Positions 47,936 to 59,177 of a DNA stretch of 64,000 nucleotides are shown here, piece after piece. The stretch's first letter is position 1. Each line of letters begins with the position of its first letter. Position numbers and translations under genes: made by a program. The stretch is from Galeopsis tetrahit (lineage: Eukaryota; Streptophyta; Magnoliopsida; Lamiales; Lamiaceae), in contig OY776133.1 in the NCBI GenBank assembly GCA_963675135.1, positions 36,641,994-36,705,993 of the forward strand. Reading direction: 5' to 3'. The notes beneath the pieces are model-generated. The model ran no database searches. It had not been told where the DNA came from and saw only the letters and a list, made by a program, of their open reading frames with translations.

Positions 47936-48092
47936 AGATTAGATGGCTTAGCCTTATACGCTGGGTTGACCTTACTCAGCTGGTATGATCGAAACAGACG
48001 ACTATGACTTCTCTTCTTCTAGACAATAGAACCAGTAGTCGACATCTTTAATATTGTATTACTTCTAACAATAAATAAAGTCAATGACAATT
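47936..48092. other. Single-copy DNA after the duplication
   Basis: Continues the older-duplication segment (ATGGCTTAGCCTTATACGCT matches ~28848) up to the CACTA element. It holds the empty site for the hAT element (single CTCAGCTG at ~47975). Confidence 0.6.
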
Positions 48093-48111
48093 CACTACAA
48101 GAAAACTGCAA

Positions 48112-48524
48112 TTTAGCCGTGAAAAAATTTGTCGCTAATTCTAATATTTTCGTCGCTAACGTGAGTTAGCGATGAAATAATTTTGTCGCAGGATTTGTTG
48201 CTATACGCCCGTCGCTAACGTGTTTGCGACAAAAAAAATTAATTTTGTCGCAAATATTTGCGATGAAAATTTGAGTTTCATCGCAAAATATTAGTGACGA
48301 AAATTTGAGTTTCATCGCAAAATATTAGCGACGAAAAATATAAGTTTCATCGCAAAATGTTAGCGACGAAAATATGAGTTTCATCACAAAATGTTTGCGA
48401 GGAAAATCAAACATTTGTCGCAAACACGTTAGCGACGGGTGTATAGCAACAAATCCCGCGACAAAATTATTTCATCGCTAATTCACATTAGCGACAAAAA
48501 TATTAGAATTAGCGACAAATTTTT
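48112..48524. repeat. Large palindrome at the left end of the CACTA element
   Basis: The left arm (AATTTGTCGCTAATTCTAAT ... GTCGCTAACGTGTTTGCGAC, 48117-48230) is the near-perfect inverse of 48416-48524. Between the arms lie repeated TTTCATCGCAAAATATTAG units. RNA from either strand would form a long hairpin. Confidence 0.8.
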
Positions 48525-48848
48525 TCGTGATAAATATTTTAATTTCGTTGCAAATGTTAGTGATGAAACCCATATTTTTGTCGCTAATATTTGGCTATGA
48601 TATCCGATTTACGAATCATTCTCTAAACCCACTTTCGTACTCGACCAACCCAACCTGCACCCACACCCGACCCGACCCACCCCAACTGAACCAACTCAAT
48701 CGTTCTCTAAACCCACTTCCGCACTCGACTCGCCCCAACCCGCACCCACACCCGACCCGACCCAACCCGCACCCAACCCCCAACTCAACCTGCACCCACA
48801 TACCCCCTCCCCCATTTTATTTAAATAAATATTTTATTTGATCTAGGT

Positions 48849-48905
48849 GGGAATTGATCCCGGGTGGATGGGTGCCCATAGCTGGGCGCCTACCACTCGG
48901 GCAGA
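48849..48905 (-). other. tRNA-like A/B-box block inside CACTA element
   Basis: On the minus strand GCCCGAGTGGTAGGCGCC resembles a pol III A box and CACCCGGGATCAATTCCC a B box (GGTTCRANTCC-like, imperfect). It could be a fossil SINE head or tRNA fragment. The same block occurs at 53311-53349 and 61491-61546. Confidence 0.45.
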
Positions 48906-49319
48906 CAGCTCTTTAATTCAGCTTTTAATATTAATTATATATGTATTCAATTGTTACTAATTTAGTAGTTATTTTCACTCATTTAATAATTTATTTCACA
49001 TTTATTAATTGATTAATGTTTAACTTGTAAGTTGTAACAATTATATATGTATATATATATTGTAATTTTTAAAACAATTCCAATTGTAAAAAATCAATGT
49101 TACTTTAACAATTAAAAAAAACAATAAATATTCAATCCAATCTTCATTCTCTTATCTTTATGTCCATCTTCATTTGCATCATATCATATTTATAAATATT
49201 TTTATTAACATTCATACTGATTTATAAGACATAAAATTTGGAGAATTATTAAACATTTAATTATATAAGTCGATTCTCTTGATTTAATATGCATAATTGA
49301 TTTAATATTAGCCACAAAA

Positions 49320-51640
49320 TATAATTTTCATTGTTTTTCTTATTATTAACAACAAAATAAAATAATTTGTTAAAAGTGTAGCGATAAAATATTTTAATTT
49401 TGTTGCAAATATTAATTCCAAGAAATTAGCCACAAAAAATATATTTCATCGCAAAATAATAGTGACTAAATATAATTTTCATTGTTGTCCTAATTATTAA
49501 CAACAAAATAAAAGAATTCGTTGTTAGTTTAGTGATGCAATATTTTTATTTCATCGCATAAAGTAATTTCAATAAATTAGCCACAACAAATTATATTTCA
49601 TTGCAAAACTTTAGCGACAAAATAAAATTTTCATTGTTTTTCTGATTATTAACAACAAAATGAAGCAATACGTGGCTAGTATAGCGATGAAATATTTTAA
49701 TTTCATCGCAAAAATTAATTTCAATAAATTAGCCACGAAAATTTATATTTCATCGTAAAATATTAGTGACGAAATATAATTTTCATTGTTGTTCTGATTA
49801 TTAACAACAAAATGAAGCAATTTATTGCTAATATAGCGATGACATATATAAATTTTGTTGCAAAAATTAATTTAAAGAAATTAGCCACAAAATTTTCAAT
49901 TTCATCGCAAAATATTAGTAAGAAAATATAATTGTCATTGTTGCTCTGATTATTAACAAAAAATGAAGCAATTTGTTGCTAATATAGTGATGAAATATAT
50001 AAATTTTGTTGCAAAAATTAATTTCAAGAAATTAGCCACGAAAATTTATATTTCATCACAAAATATTAGCAACGAAATATAATTTTCATTGTTGTTCTGA
50101 TTATTAACAACAAAATGAAGCAATTTGTTGCTAATATAGCGATGAAATATATAAATTTTGTTGCAAAAAATAATTTCAAGAAATTAGCCACAAAAATTTC
50201 TATTTCATCGCAAAATATTAGCAACGAAATATAATTTTCATAGTTGTTCTGATTATTAACAACACAATGAAGCAGTTTGTTGCTAATATAACGATGAAAT
50301 ATATAAATTTTGTTGTAAAAAATAATTTCAAGAAATTAAGTCACAAAAATTTCTATTTCATCGCAAAATATTAGCAACGAAATATAATTTTTATAGTTGT
50401 TCTGATTATTAACAACAAAATGAAGCAATTTGTTGCTAATATAGCGATGAAATATATAAATTTTGTTGTAAAAAATAATTTCAAGAAATTAGCCACGAAA
50501 ATTTCTATTTCATCGCAAAATATTAGCGACGAAATATAATTTTCATTGTTGTTTTGATTATTAACAACAAAATGAAGCAATTTGTTGCTAATATAGCGAT
50601 GAAATATATTAGCGACGAAATATAATTTTCATTGTTTTTCTGATTATTAACAACAAAATGAAGCAATACGTGGCTAGTATAGCGATGAAATATTTTAATT
50701 TCATCGCAAAAATTAATTTCAATAAATTAGCCACGAAAATTTATATTTCATCGTAAAATATTAGTGACGAAATATAATTTTCATTGTTGTTCTGATTATT
50801 AACAACAAAATGAAGCAATTTATTGCTAATATAGCGATGACATATATAAATTTTGTTGCAAAAATTAATTTAAAGAAATTAGCCACAAAATTTTCAATTT
50901 CATCGCAAAATATTAGCAAGAAAATATAATTGTCATTGTTGCTCTGATTATTAACAAAAAATGAAGCAATTTGTTGCTAATATAGTGATGAAATATATAA
51001 ATTTTGTTGCAAAAATTAATTTCAAGAAATTAGCCACGAAAATTTATATTTCATCACAAAATATTAGCAACGAAATATAATTTTCATTGTTGTTCTGATT
51101 ATTAACAACAAAATGAAGCAATTTGTTGCTAATATAGCGATGAAATATATAAATTTTGTTGCAAAAAATAATTTCAAGAAATTAGCCACAAAAATTTCTA
51201 TTTCATCGCAAAATATTAGCAACGAAATATAATTTTCATAGTTGTTCTGATTATTAACAACAAAATGAAGCAGTTTGTTGCTAATATAACGATGAAATAT
51301 ATAAATTTTGTTGTAAAAAATAATTTCAAGAAATTAAGTCACAAAAATTTCTATTTCATCGCAAAATATTAGCAACGAAATATAATTTTTATAGTTGTTC
51401 TGATTATTAACAACAAAATGAAGCAATTTGTTGCTAATATAGCGATGAAATATATAAATTTTGTTGTAAAAAATAATTTCAAGAAATTAGCCACGAAAAT
51501 TTCTATTTCATCGCAAAATATTAGCGACGAAATATAATTTTCATTGTTGTTTTGATTATTAACAACAAAATGAAGCAATTTGTTGCTAATATAGCGATGA
51601 AATATATAAATTTTATTGCAAATATTAAATCTAACAAGTT
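49320..51640. repeat. ~152 bp satellite array inside the CACTA element
   Basis: The unit contains ATAATTTTCATTGTTGTTCT, GATTATTAACAACAAAATGA and TTAGCCACGAAAATTT. GATTATT anchors fall at 49643, 49795, 49948, 50099, 50251, 50404 and 50556, giving spacings of 151-153 bp. On top of this a 998 bp block is duplicated exactly by eye (GCAATACGTGGCTAGT at ~49665 and ~50663). Confidence 0.9.
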
Positions 51641-51741
51641 AGCGACGAAAATTTATATTTTGTTGCTAAAAATTGATTTTAGCGATGAAATTTAGATTTG
51701 TCGTAAAATTTTCGTCGCTATTCCCCTTGTTTCTTGTAGTG

Positions 51742-51904
51742 ATTTGAGTAAATAAGAGATGGTTGGAGGGTGGAGATAACGTAGTGTGAATAGTAAATTT
51801 TCCAAATAAGGAATATGAATAATGAAATTGGACAGCTCGAAAAGAAAAAGTGAGAATTATAATATTGGACACGAGAGTAATTAAACTATTTGAGTTAGAA
51901 TATA
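51742..51904. other. Spacer after the CACTA element, no gene
   Basis: Part of the older-duplication segment; TATAATATTGGACACGAG matches ~30650. Confidence 0.5.
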
Positions 51905-52208
51905 CTCACTCCGTTTCATAAATTTGTCGTATTTGGTCTTTATTTTTGTTTCAAAAAGTTTGTCGTTTTTCTTATTTTTACCACCAATTTTCCTAAAATG
52001 CCCTTTTGTAACTCCTACAATATCACTTATAATTGGAAATATATTAATGATTCATTTTTTCTCACTTTCTTTAAAAAAAAGGTAAAAGTGTGATAGAAAG
52101 GAAAGGTCAATGGGGAGAGAGAAAAATTAATGAGAGTTAAATGTGTCAAAAAATATGTTTCTTAATTTTATACAAAATGACAAATGCGACAAGCTTTTTG
52201 AAACCCTT
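51905..52208. mobile_element. Diverged Stowaway-like MITE
   Basis: The left end CTCACTCCGTTTCATAAATT pairs imperfectly with GACAAGCTTTTTGAAACCC at the right. Internal GTTTCAAAAAGTTTGTCG is shared with the MITE at 52353-52646. It lies exactly between the two halves of a sequence continuous at ~30690 in the paralogous segment, which supports insertion. Confidence 0.65.
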
Positions 52209-52352
52209 AAATAAGTCAACTTGTCCCTTGCAAAGCACGTTTGGGTAGATTACCAATTAAAATAATCATTGGATATTGGAGATTTGATTCCATTACTTAA
52301 AATACGGGTGTGAACTACAACTGGTTTATAATTAACTTAACAGTATTTTTTA

Positions 52353-52646
52353 CTCCCTCCGATCCAAAAAGTTTGTCGCATTTGGACTTTAAATTTGTTT
52401 CAAAAAGTTTGTCGATTTCCTAATTTTACCAATGATCTCCCTAAATTGCCCCTATTCTTTTGGAAATATATTAATTACGATTTTTTTTGGAAAGGTCAAA
52501 GAAATGGTGGAAAAGGAAGGTGGAAAAATAAAAGGAAAAAGAGAAGAAAGGGGGAGAAAATAACGAGGAGTAAATTTGTCAAAAAAATATGTTCCTTAAT
52601 TTTATACAAAATGAGAAATGCGACAAACTTTATGAAACGGAGGGAG
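52353..52646. mobile_element. Stowaway MITE
   Basis: Ends CTCCCTCCGATCCAAAAAGT and ...CTTTATGAAACGGAGGGAG, flanked by TA. Arms extend through TTTGTCGCATT / AATGCGACAAA. 294 bp, non-coding. Confidence 0.9.
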
Positions 52647-52729
52647 TATTAACTAGTTTGTAATTACAAATTCAACTTTTTAGGAGAATATGGTATACTG
52701 TATTCCATTACACACTACAAAAAACGCGC

Positions 52730-53190
52730 GGTTTACCGACGGACCTACCGACGGAATTGTGGTCGGTAGGCGTGGTTTCCGACGGAACTACCGACGGAAT
52801 AATTCAGTCGGCTCTAGCCTCGTCGGCCCGGTTTACCGACGGAATTTTTTTTTTCCGTCGGTAGTCCCGACGGATTCCCAACGGAATAAATCAGTCGAGT
52901 CTGCCGACGGATCTCATTCCGTCGGTAGGCCGAATGACCCGTTTTGAAACCGGGTCTGATTTCTGTCGGCAATTCCGTCGGTCCGTCCGTCGGTAGTACC
53001 GACGGAAATTTATTTTAGCATTTTTTTTAAGAAAAATGTATCCGTCGGCTTCTGTCGAGAATTCCGTCGGTACGTTCCGACGGAACTGCCGACGGATCTC
53101 GATTTTATATTTTTTAAATTCGGAATTATATTCAGTCGGTGTCCGTCGGGGTTCCGTCGGTAGTGCCGACGGAATTATCCGTCGGCAAGT
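52730..53190. repeat. Left subterminal CCGACGGA repeats
   Basis: More than twenty copies of CCGACGGA or TCCGTCGG in both orientations. A matching block lies at 58830-59165 and a smaller one at 56030-56190. Such repeats are the transposase-binding sites of CACTA elements. Confidence 0.85.
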
Positions 53191-53310
53191 CTCAACCCAA
53201 AAAAAACAAATAACTGGCGTGGATCGGACCCGACCCCCACCCGGCCCCGGCCCGGCCCCGACCCGGCCCGCGATCTGTTATTAAGGCCACCATTTATTCT
53301 GGCCTTGCTA

Positions 53311-53349
53311 GGAATCGAACCCGGGTGTGTGGGCGCCTACCACTCGGAC
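53311..53349 (-). other. tRNA-like A/B-box block inside CACTA element
   Basis: On the minus strand TGTCCGAGTGGTAGGCGCC (A-box-like) is followed by ACCCGGGTTCGATTCC, a perfect B-box core. It is preceded on the plus strand by a GGCCCCGGCCCG-rich tract (53221-53275). Confidence 0.55.
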
Positions 53350-53350
53350 A

Positions 53351-53822
53351 GGTGTGTTACTTGTTCGTAATTGTAATATTAATTGTATATGTACTCATTT
53401 TCGACCCATTTTTTTTTTAAATTCACAAAATTAATTTCTTTCATATATATCAAATAATTAAATTTGAAATCTATAATTTATATTTTTATAATTTATATAT
53501 TTTAAAATACTAAAATATTCATATTTTAACTAAAATACTAATATTTTTTAGTAAAAAATTCATTTTTTTGCTAATTATTTTTTAAAAAATTAATTTCATT
53601 CACATAAATTAAATAATTAAATTTGTAATCTATAATTTATATATTTTTAAATACTAAAATATTCATTTTTTTTACTAAAATATTCATTTTTTTGCTAATT
53701 ATATTTTAAAAATTTTCAAAAAATTAATTTCTTTTCACAATTTTTAGTTGTAACTTAATGATAAATAAATATTTTTTAAATTGTACATCTAATAAAATAA
53801 TTAGCTTACATTATATAATTTA
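53351..53822. other. AT-rich spacer downstream of TNP2
   Basis: Contains a loose ~170 bp repetition (AAATTAATTTCTTTCATATA / AAATTAATTTCATTCACATA). No gene. Confidence 0.5.
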
Positions 53823-55716
53823 TTATTCATCTTCTTCCTCTTCATCTTCTTCATCTACATTTTCATTATTTGTCTCATCTTCCTCCTCTTCATCATCCTC
53901 CTCCTCCTCCTCCTCCTTCTCCTTCTCCTCCTCTTCCTCTTCCTCTTCATTTTCATCATCTTCCTCATTTCCATTATCGTTTTCAATTTCGATCAATTGT
54001 GAATTTCCAGCCGTCAAGTCTACGTGGATATTCAAATCTCCTGTAAAGACTTCAGTTCTAGCCTCTATTTGTTCCGTTTGAAACGGAGAATCATCTTCAT
54101 CACTTTTGTCCTTTGTAGGGACTTCTACCATTGATCTTGCCTTTACTTTGCAAACAGCGTGCCATTCAATTTTACTACGTGATCGTACTGGATACTTGCA
54201 GTAGTATACTTGAGATACTTGATGGGCAAATACAAATGGATCATTCCCGATATAGCTCCTTTTCGGATTAACATCGACGAGTTTGTACTCCGGATGAATC
54301 CTTGTTCCTGAAGGGCCTGAATCAAACCAATGACACTTGAACAACACTACAGTCTTTGCTGGATATCCCGGATATTCTACTTCAACGACTTCGTGCAACA
54401 CTTGAACAACATCATACGTTTGGACACCACTTTCCCATAAAAAGATCAGGTCTTTTATAAGAGGCTGGAGATAAACGTCAAGTTTATCCTTTGGATTCGA
54501 CGGACCTGGCACCAATACAGTTAGAAACATTGTTTGAGGTTTCAAGCACATCCACGGAGGAAGATTATACGGAGTCAGAATCACCGGCCACAACGAATAC
54601 TGCTTTCCAAAGCTCCCAAACGGTGCAAAACCATCAGTACACAAACCTAGCCTCACATTCCTCGGTTCAGAAGAAAAATTGGGATACACGTTGTCAAGGT
54701 GTTTCCAGGCCTCCGAGTCCGCCGGATGTCGCATCTACCTAGACTCGGTCGAAGACGAATCTGTTGCATGCCACGTCATGTGTTGTGCTGTGGCAGTAGA
54801 TTGATACAATCTCATTAAACGAGGAATGATTGGAAGATAATACATCTTCTTGTGTGCCACTTTCTTCTTCGACGGCTTCGATTGACCAGCGGGCCCCTTC
54901 CGACGTGGCTCTTTGTAACGAGGATGACCACACATCCTACACATTTTCGGATTGCTATCTTCATCACCCCAATATAACATGCAACCGTTTATACAACAAT
55001 CAATCTTCTCGACCGGCAATCCAATATTTTTCAGCATTTGCTTGCTTTGATGATACGTTGTAGGCACCTTATTCTCAGGAGGGCAGATCTCACTGCATAA
55101 TTGTGTCATTTGCTCATATGCCCTGTTAGAAAGCTTGTTCTCGGTCTTGATAGCCATAAGTCGGGCATTAAATGACAGTTGAGAGTGTGAATCACAACCC
55201 AGATACAAATCTTGATCGAGAAATTTGAGCATTTCATAAAACCGAAATGCTTCATCCGTCGGCTCCTCTTCTACATTTGAAAAACCGGCTTCCATTATCA
55301 TTGTTTGATACATATTGGGTTCTCCCTCCCCAAGTTGTTCTTCCCCACCAAACTGTTGTCCCCCACCAAACTGTTGTTCCCCACCAAATTGTTGTTCATT
55401 ACTCGTGCCGGCTTGATTACCATATATTTGTCTTTCATAGATACCAGCGTACTTCGCCGTGAAATGTCCAATTATAATAATTAACAGTGAAACCATTCTT
55501 CAGAACATGTACCAAAACCTCATCAATCGACTTAAATATTTTATTCTGACATTTTTTGGCATTACACGGACACTTGATACAATCCCCATGCATGTAATGT
55601 GGGTGGAGCTTTGCAAATTCAACAAATGACACAAGTTCATTGTAAAATTCACTATTCACATTTCCTAAAATGAACCTAGGAGTTTCATACATCCATCGAC
55701 GATCCGGCAAACCCAT
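53823..55716 (-). pseudogene. TNP2-like CACTA transposase, stop codon and core deletion
   Basis: Minus strand, N to C. The transposase-associated domain reads MGLPDRRWMYETPRF, then CPCNAKKCQN and GFTVNYYNWTFHGE (55716-55448). The reading frame then changes, by intron or frameshift. The TNP2 N-terminal half follows (LSFNARLMAIKTENKLSNRA, CCINGCMLYW, CRMCGHPRYKEPRRKG, PIIPRLMRLY, MTWHATDS). An in-frame TAG at 54735-54737 interrupts it just before MRHPADSEAWKHLDNVYPNF and RNVRLGLCTDGFAPFG. After LIFLWESGVQTYD the protein jumps directly to the C-terminal DUF4216-like part (KTVVLFKCHWFDSG, DPFVFAHQVSQVYYCKYP), so several hundred residues of the catalytic core are missing in frame. It ends in a ~65-residue Glu-rich tail. 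Confidence 0.9.
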
Positions 55717-56446
55717 CTGTTAAACATTTAACATAAAATTCTTACAAACATCTAAAAAAATGCACAACTAATTAAACTACAAACAATATAATTAAAATAC
55801 ACAACTAAACTACAAACAATATAATTAAAATACACAACTAAACTACAAATATATAAAATGCACAACTAATTAAACTATAACCATATAAAATGCACAACTA
55901 AACTACAAAATTTAACCAAGTAAAAAAGAAAAACGTACCGAAATTTGCTTGCTCTCATACAATTTCCACAATTTTTTTCGACTGAGTGAGAAAGGGGAAA
56001 AAAGCTTCTGTAAATATTACGCGCTACCAACGGATTTTGAAATTCCGTCGGAGTGTACATTTTGAATCTACCGACGGATTCTGAAATTCCGTCGGTAGGG
56101 TGCCGCCCAAAATTCCGTCGGTAGAGTACTTGGCCGACGGAATATCCGTCGGCAGACATTATTTCCGACGAAATTTTTATTTCCGTCGGTAATATTGGCG
56201 GAATAAAATAAAAATCGAAAAAAAATTAAAAAATACTTTACTTTATACCAAAATCTAACGAAAAATTATGTATTATGTATAAATTAAAAACAATAACATA
56301 AATAAACAATCCATTGACAAACAAGCATCAACCGAAATAAATATGTCCAACAGAATAATAAATAGTTCGACAGAAAATTAAATAGTTCGACAGAAAATTA
56401 AATAGTTTGACAGAAAAATAAATAGTTCGACAGAAAAATAAATAGT
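55717..56446. other. Spacer between the two CACTA genes
   Basis: Holds short tandem repeats (TACACAACTAAACTACAAA at 55798-55900; ATAGTTCGACAGAAAATTAA at 56360-56450) and an internal block of CCGACGGA motifs (56030-56190). Confidence 0.6.
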
Positions 56447-58084
56447 TTAAACATCTGGATTATACGGTGCAAAAAAGTCATCAGCACCAATGAAATCCAA
56501 GTCGTCTGCGGCTGCATCTGGATTTGGATCTGGAGCATTGAAAGGGGGAACTGAACCAACCGGAGCATCGAAAGGCGGAGGGGGAAATGGACCAACCGGA
56601 GCATCGAAAGGCGGAGGGGGAACGCTCATCGCCTGTGCAAAGCATGTATCTATTTGATCAGCAGACATCCCCAACGATCGACCCATAGTGTCAGTTAGCT
56701 GTCGGAAGTAGTGGTTCATCATGTGTACTACGTTCGGGTCCGGAACAGCAGTGGAGGATACAGAGGCCTGCGATGCACGCTGGGACGACGAACTGGACGA
56801 CGCAGCTCTCACTGAGCGGCTCATCCGGCCAAGGCCAAGGACCCGTCCTCGATCAGCCGGGGCAACGTCCAGGTAAATCCGGTTAAGATCAGGCGGAGGG
56901 GGAGCGCTGGGCCCGGCTTCAGCAGAAGCCTGTGTCGTCTCCTCTTCAATCCTCCGGTTCACATTCAACTACATAATTAAAAAAAAATTAAATTAATACA
57001 CAGTTCAATACATTTAATTAATTAAATATTAAAAAAAACATCACAATTTAATTAAACTTATGTGAAGCTCAGTAGTGCGTCCATATGTGGACGTCTGCGA
57101 ATCTCGATCAAACGGATGAAGAACGTTCAACCGATCCACGTGTGTGGGTTCACGTCCAAGTTCCCGCTCCTATTTCGTACCAAATGAGCATATAAAAATT
57201 ATTTTATATAATATAATATAAATAATTGAAATAAATTTAGTGAACACTTACTAGAGCAATTGAGTGCTCATACGCGGATCGCCCCCCCCCCCCCCGATGC
57301 CTTGACATCCCACCTCCCCCATCACTTCTACGGTTGGCTCGAGCAGTTGCACACTTCCGCACGTACTCCGGGCTACTCCAATACGTGGTCAACGTGTTCC
57401 ACACGTCGACTCCATTTTCGTCCTCCCCCAACGTCTGCACCACGCCACGACTACGCCAAGCAGTCCTCCAGGTGTACATTATCTCATTATACCTAGACTG
57501 ACATGAAGATTCCCAGTGCCTGTGGATATCGTTGTCCGAAAAAAACTCCCTATGCCAATAAGCATGTTTTTGCACATATTCGATCAACATATTTATCAAA
57601 TAATATATATAATAAATTGTTTATTAATATTTAATTGAATGCACTCAAATACCTGGAATTCCTCCCAGTATTCATCCTTTTTCGTCTGCGGCTCCTTCAG
57701 CCAAGAGTAGGCATTCGCAGCAACCTTGCACTTAGTAATCACCTCAGTGCAAATCTTCGATATCTCATTACCAGGAAGTAAGCTGTGACATTATATATTA
57801 AGAAACAAACACATTATAAATTAAAAAACGTACAAAAATTGATGCTATTAAATATTGATAAACCTTAAAATTATTTAATTAATTACTTACTGTACATCTT
57901 CAATCCATATTCTCAGTCTGGTTTCTCGGGCCCGCGTGGGATGTCGACGAGCTGCCGACGACTGAGATGACGGCGGCGAATGCTGTGGAACGAATGCCGA
58001 CGACGTTAACGTAGCAGGCTCAACAGGCCTAAGTGAGCTTCTCATACGTCGAGATCCTGAGGCACCACTAGCATCTTGACTCAT
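56447..58084 (-). CDS. En/Spm (Transposase_24/TNPD-like) protein of the CACTA element
   Basis: Minus strand, several exons. Exon 1 is 58084-57891 (Ser/Arg-rich N-terminus from MSQDASGASGSRRMRSS). Exon 2 is 57782-57653, in phase, ending WLKEPQTKKDEYWEEFQ. The third coding block is about 57599-57252 (SRYNEIMYTWRTAWRSRG, YWSSPEYVRKCATARANRRS, GGGGMSRHRGGGGRSAYEHS). Exon 4 is about 57175-57060 (ERELGREPTHVDRLNVLHPF). The last exon runs 56968-56447. The WxxPE..RKCATARANRRS...HRGG pattern fits PF03004, whose members bind subterminal repeats in CACTA transposition. The acceptor before block 3 and the donor of exon 4 are unclear, so completeness is not proven. No stop was found in the traced exons. 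Confidence 0.8.
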
Positions 58085-58829
58085 CTATTTTAATAAATAA
58101 AATTTAAAAGTATAATAAATTAATCAATAATTAATATAGTAATGAAATCAATAATTTTCTATTTTAATTAATAACATTTTAGTAATTTAAGTCAATAATT
58201 TCCTAATTTAATCAATAACAAAATCACGTTACTAATGAATCAATAATTTACCAAACTAATTAATAATGACTTAATTTAAACAATAACAATAATTACTATA
58301 TTAATCAAACCGTACAACACCCCTACTTATAAGAATAATTACTAATTTAATCAACAATAATAACCTAGTTTAATTATCAAAACGAACTAACAAGAACTAC
58401 ATTATATATTCTAACTAACATACATTAATTAATTACAATTAACCAATAAAAAACATATAATCCACGTACTAACATATATTTGAATTAATTATACATATAT
58501 ATTCATCAACTACGTACATGAAATTTTATAATAATTAACATGCAATTTATAATAATTCAATAACAGTTTTATAATAATAAACATGCAATTTATAATACAA
58601 TAAATTAATTAAAATTAATTAAGAATTTATAAAACGTACCGTTTAAATTGAAGAAAATTGGAGTAGATAATCGTTATGCCCTTTCTCGATCAATCCACGC
58701 ACAAGAAAATCCAATCCACGAGGAGAGAACAGGAGACGAACAGGGAGAGGGGGACGAAAGGCAAATTTTTTTTTCCTTATGAGGAAGAACTGCCTTCGGC
58801 AGTTCTTATAAAAAAAAAAAAAATTGTGG
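58085..58829. other. 5' region of the CACTA gene unit
   Basis: AT-rich, with AATTTAATCAATAA-type repeats (58120-58330). Probably promoter and leader for the minus-strand genes; no TATA choice is clear. Confidence 0.45.
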
Positions 58830-59165
58830 CTACCGACGGATAGTTCCGTCGGTAGCACGCGAATATTAATACCACGCGTCTTTTCCGTGGTATCCGAGGC
58901 GGTGAGTCAAAGCGGGTCGGCTACCGACGAATATTTTCCGTCGGCAGTCGAAATTTGAACGGCCGACGGAAATAATCCGTCGGGAAGCAAGGCTAAACGA
59001 CACCGTTTGGCCGCGGAACTGAATTCCGTCGGGAAGTCCGTCGGACGGTCCCGACGGATCTTGGATTCCGTCGGGAGTCAGTCGATTCGAAAATTCCGTC
59101 GGCGATCCGTCGGGGCGACCGACGGAATGGATTCCGTCGGCAGCCTTCCGTCGGCAAACTCCGCG
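58830..59165. repeat. Right subterminal CCGACGGA repeats
   Basis: About twenty CCGACGGA / TCCGTCGG motifs in both orientations next to the right terminus, mirroring 52730-53190. Confidence 0.85.
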
Positions 59166-59177
59166 TTTTTTGTAGTG

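Larger units (their letters stand above)
48093..51741. mobile_element. Non-autonomous CACTA element with internal satellite array (3,649 bp)
   Basis: Ends CACTACAAGAAAACTGC and ...CCTTGTTTCTTGTAGTG, flanked by a 3 bp duplication ATT (48090-48092, 51742-51744). The interior is filled with TTAGCGACGAAA / TTTCGTCGCTAA motifs. It has no transposase. Contents from left to right: a ~410 bp palindrome, CACCC/GACCC-rich DNA (48640-48800), a tRNA-like block (48849-48905), AT-rich spacer, then the ~152 bp satellite array. Confidence 0.9.
52713..59177 (-). mobile_element. CACTA element with transposase genes (6,465 bp)
   Basis: Ends CACTACAAAAAACGCG on both sides (inverted), flanked by the 3 bp duplication ACA (52710-52712, 59178-59180). 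The paralogous site at ~31473 reads ...CCATTACATCAAGAT with a single ACA, which confirms the insertion. It carries arrays of CCGACGGAA subterminal repeats, a TNP2-like transposase gene and a second En/Spm-type gene, both on the minus strand. The TNP2 copy is broken, so the element is probably immobile on its own. Confidence 0.95.

Noticed and set aside
48640..48800. CRISPR-like or coding repeats in the GACCC/CACCC tract
   Set aside because: Simple-sequence tract without regular spacers, in a plant transposon.
53758..54081. Poly-Ser frame on the plus strand
   Set aside because: It is the antisense of the Glu-rich tail (GAG/GAA codons) of the TNP2-like protein.
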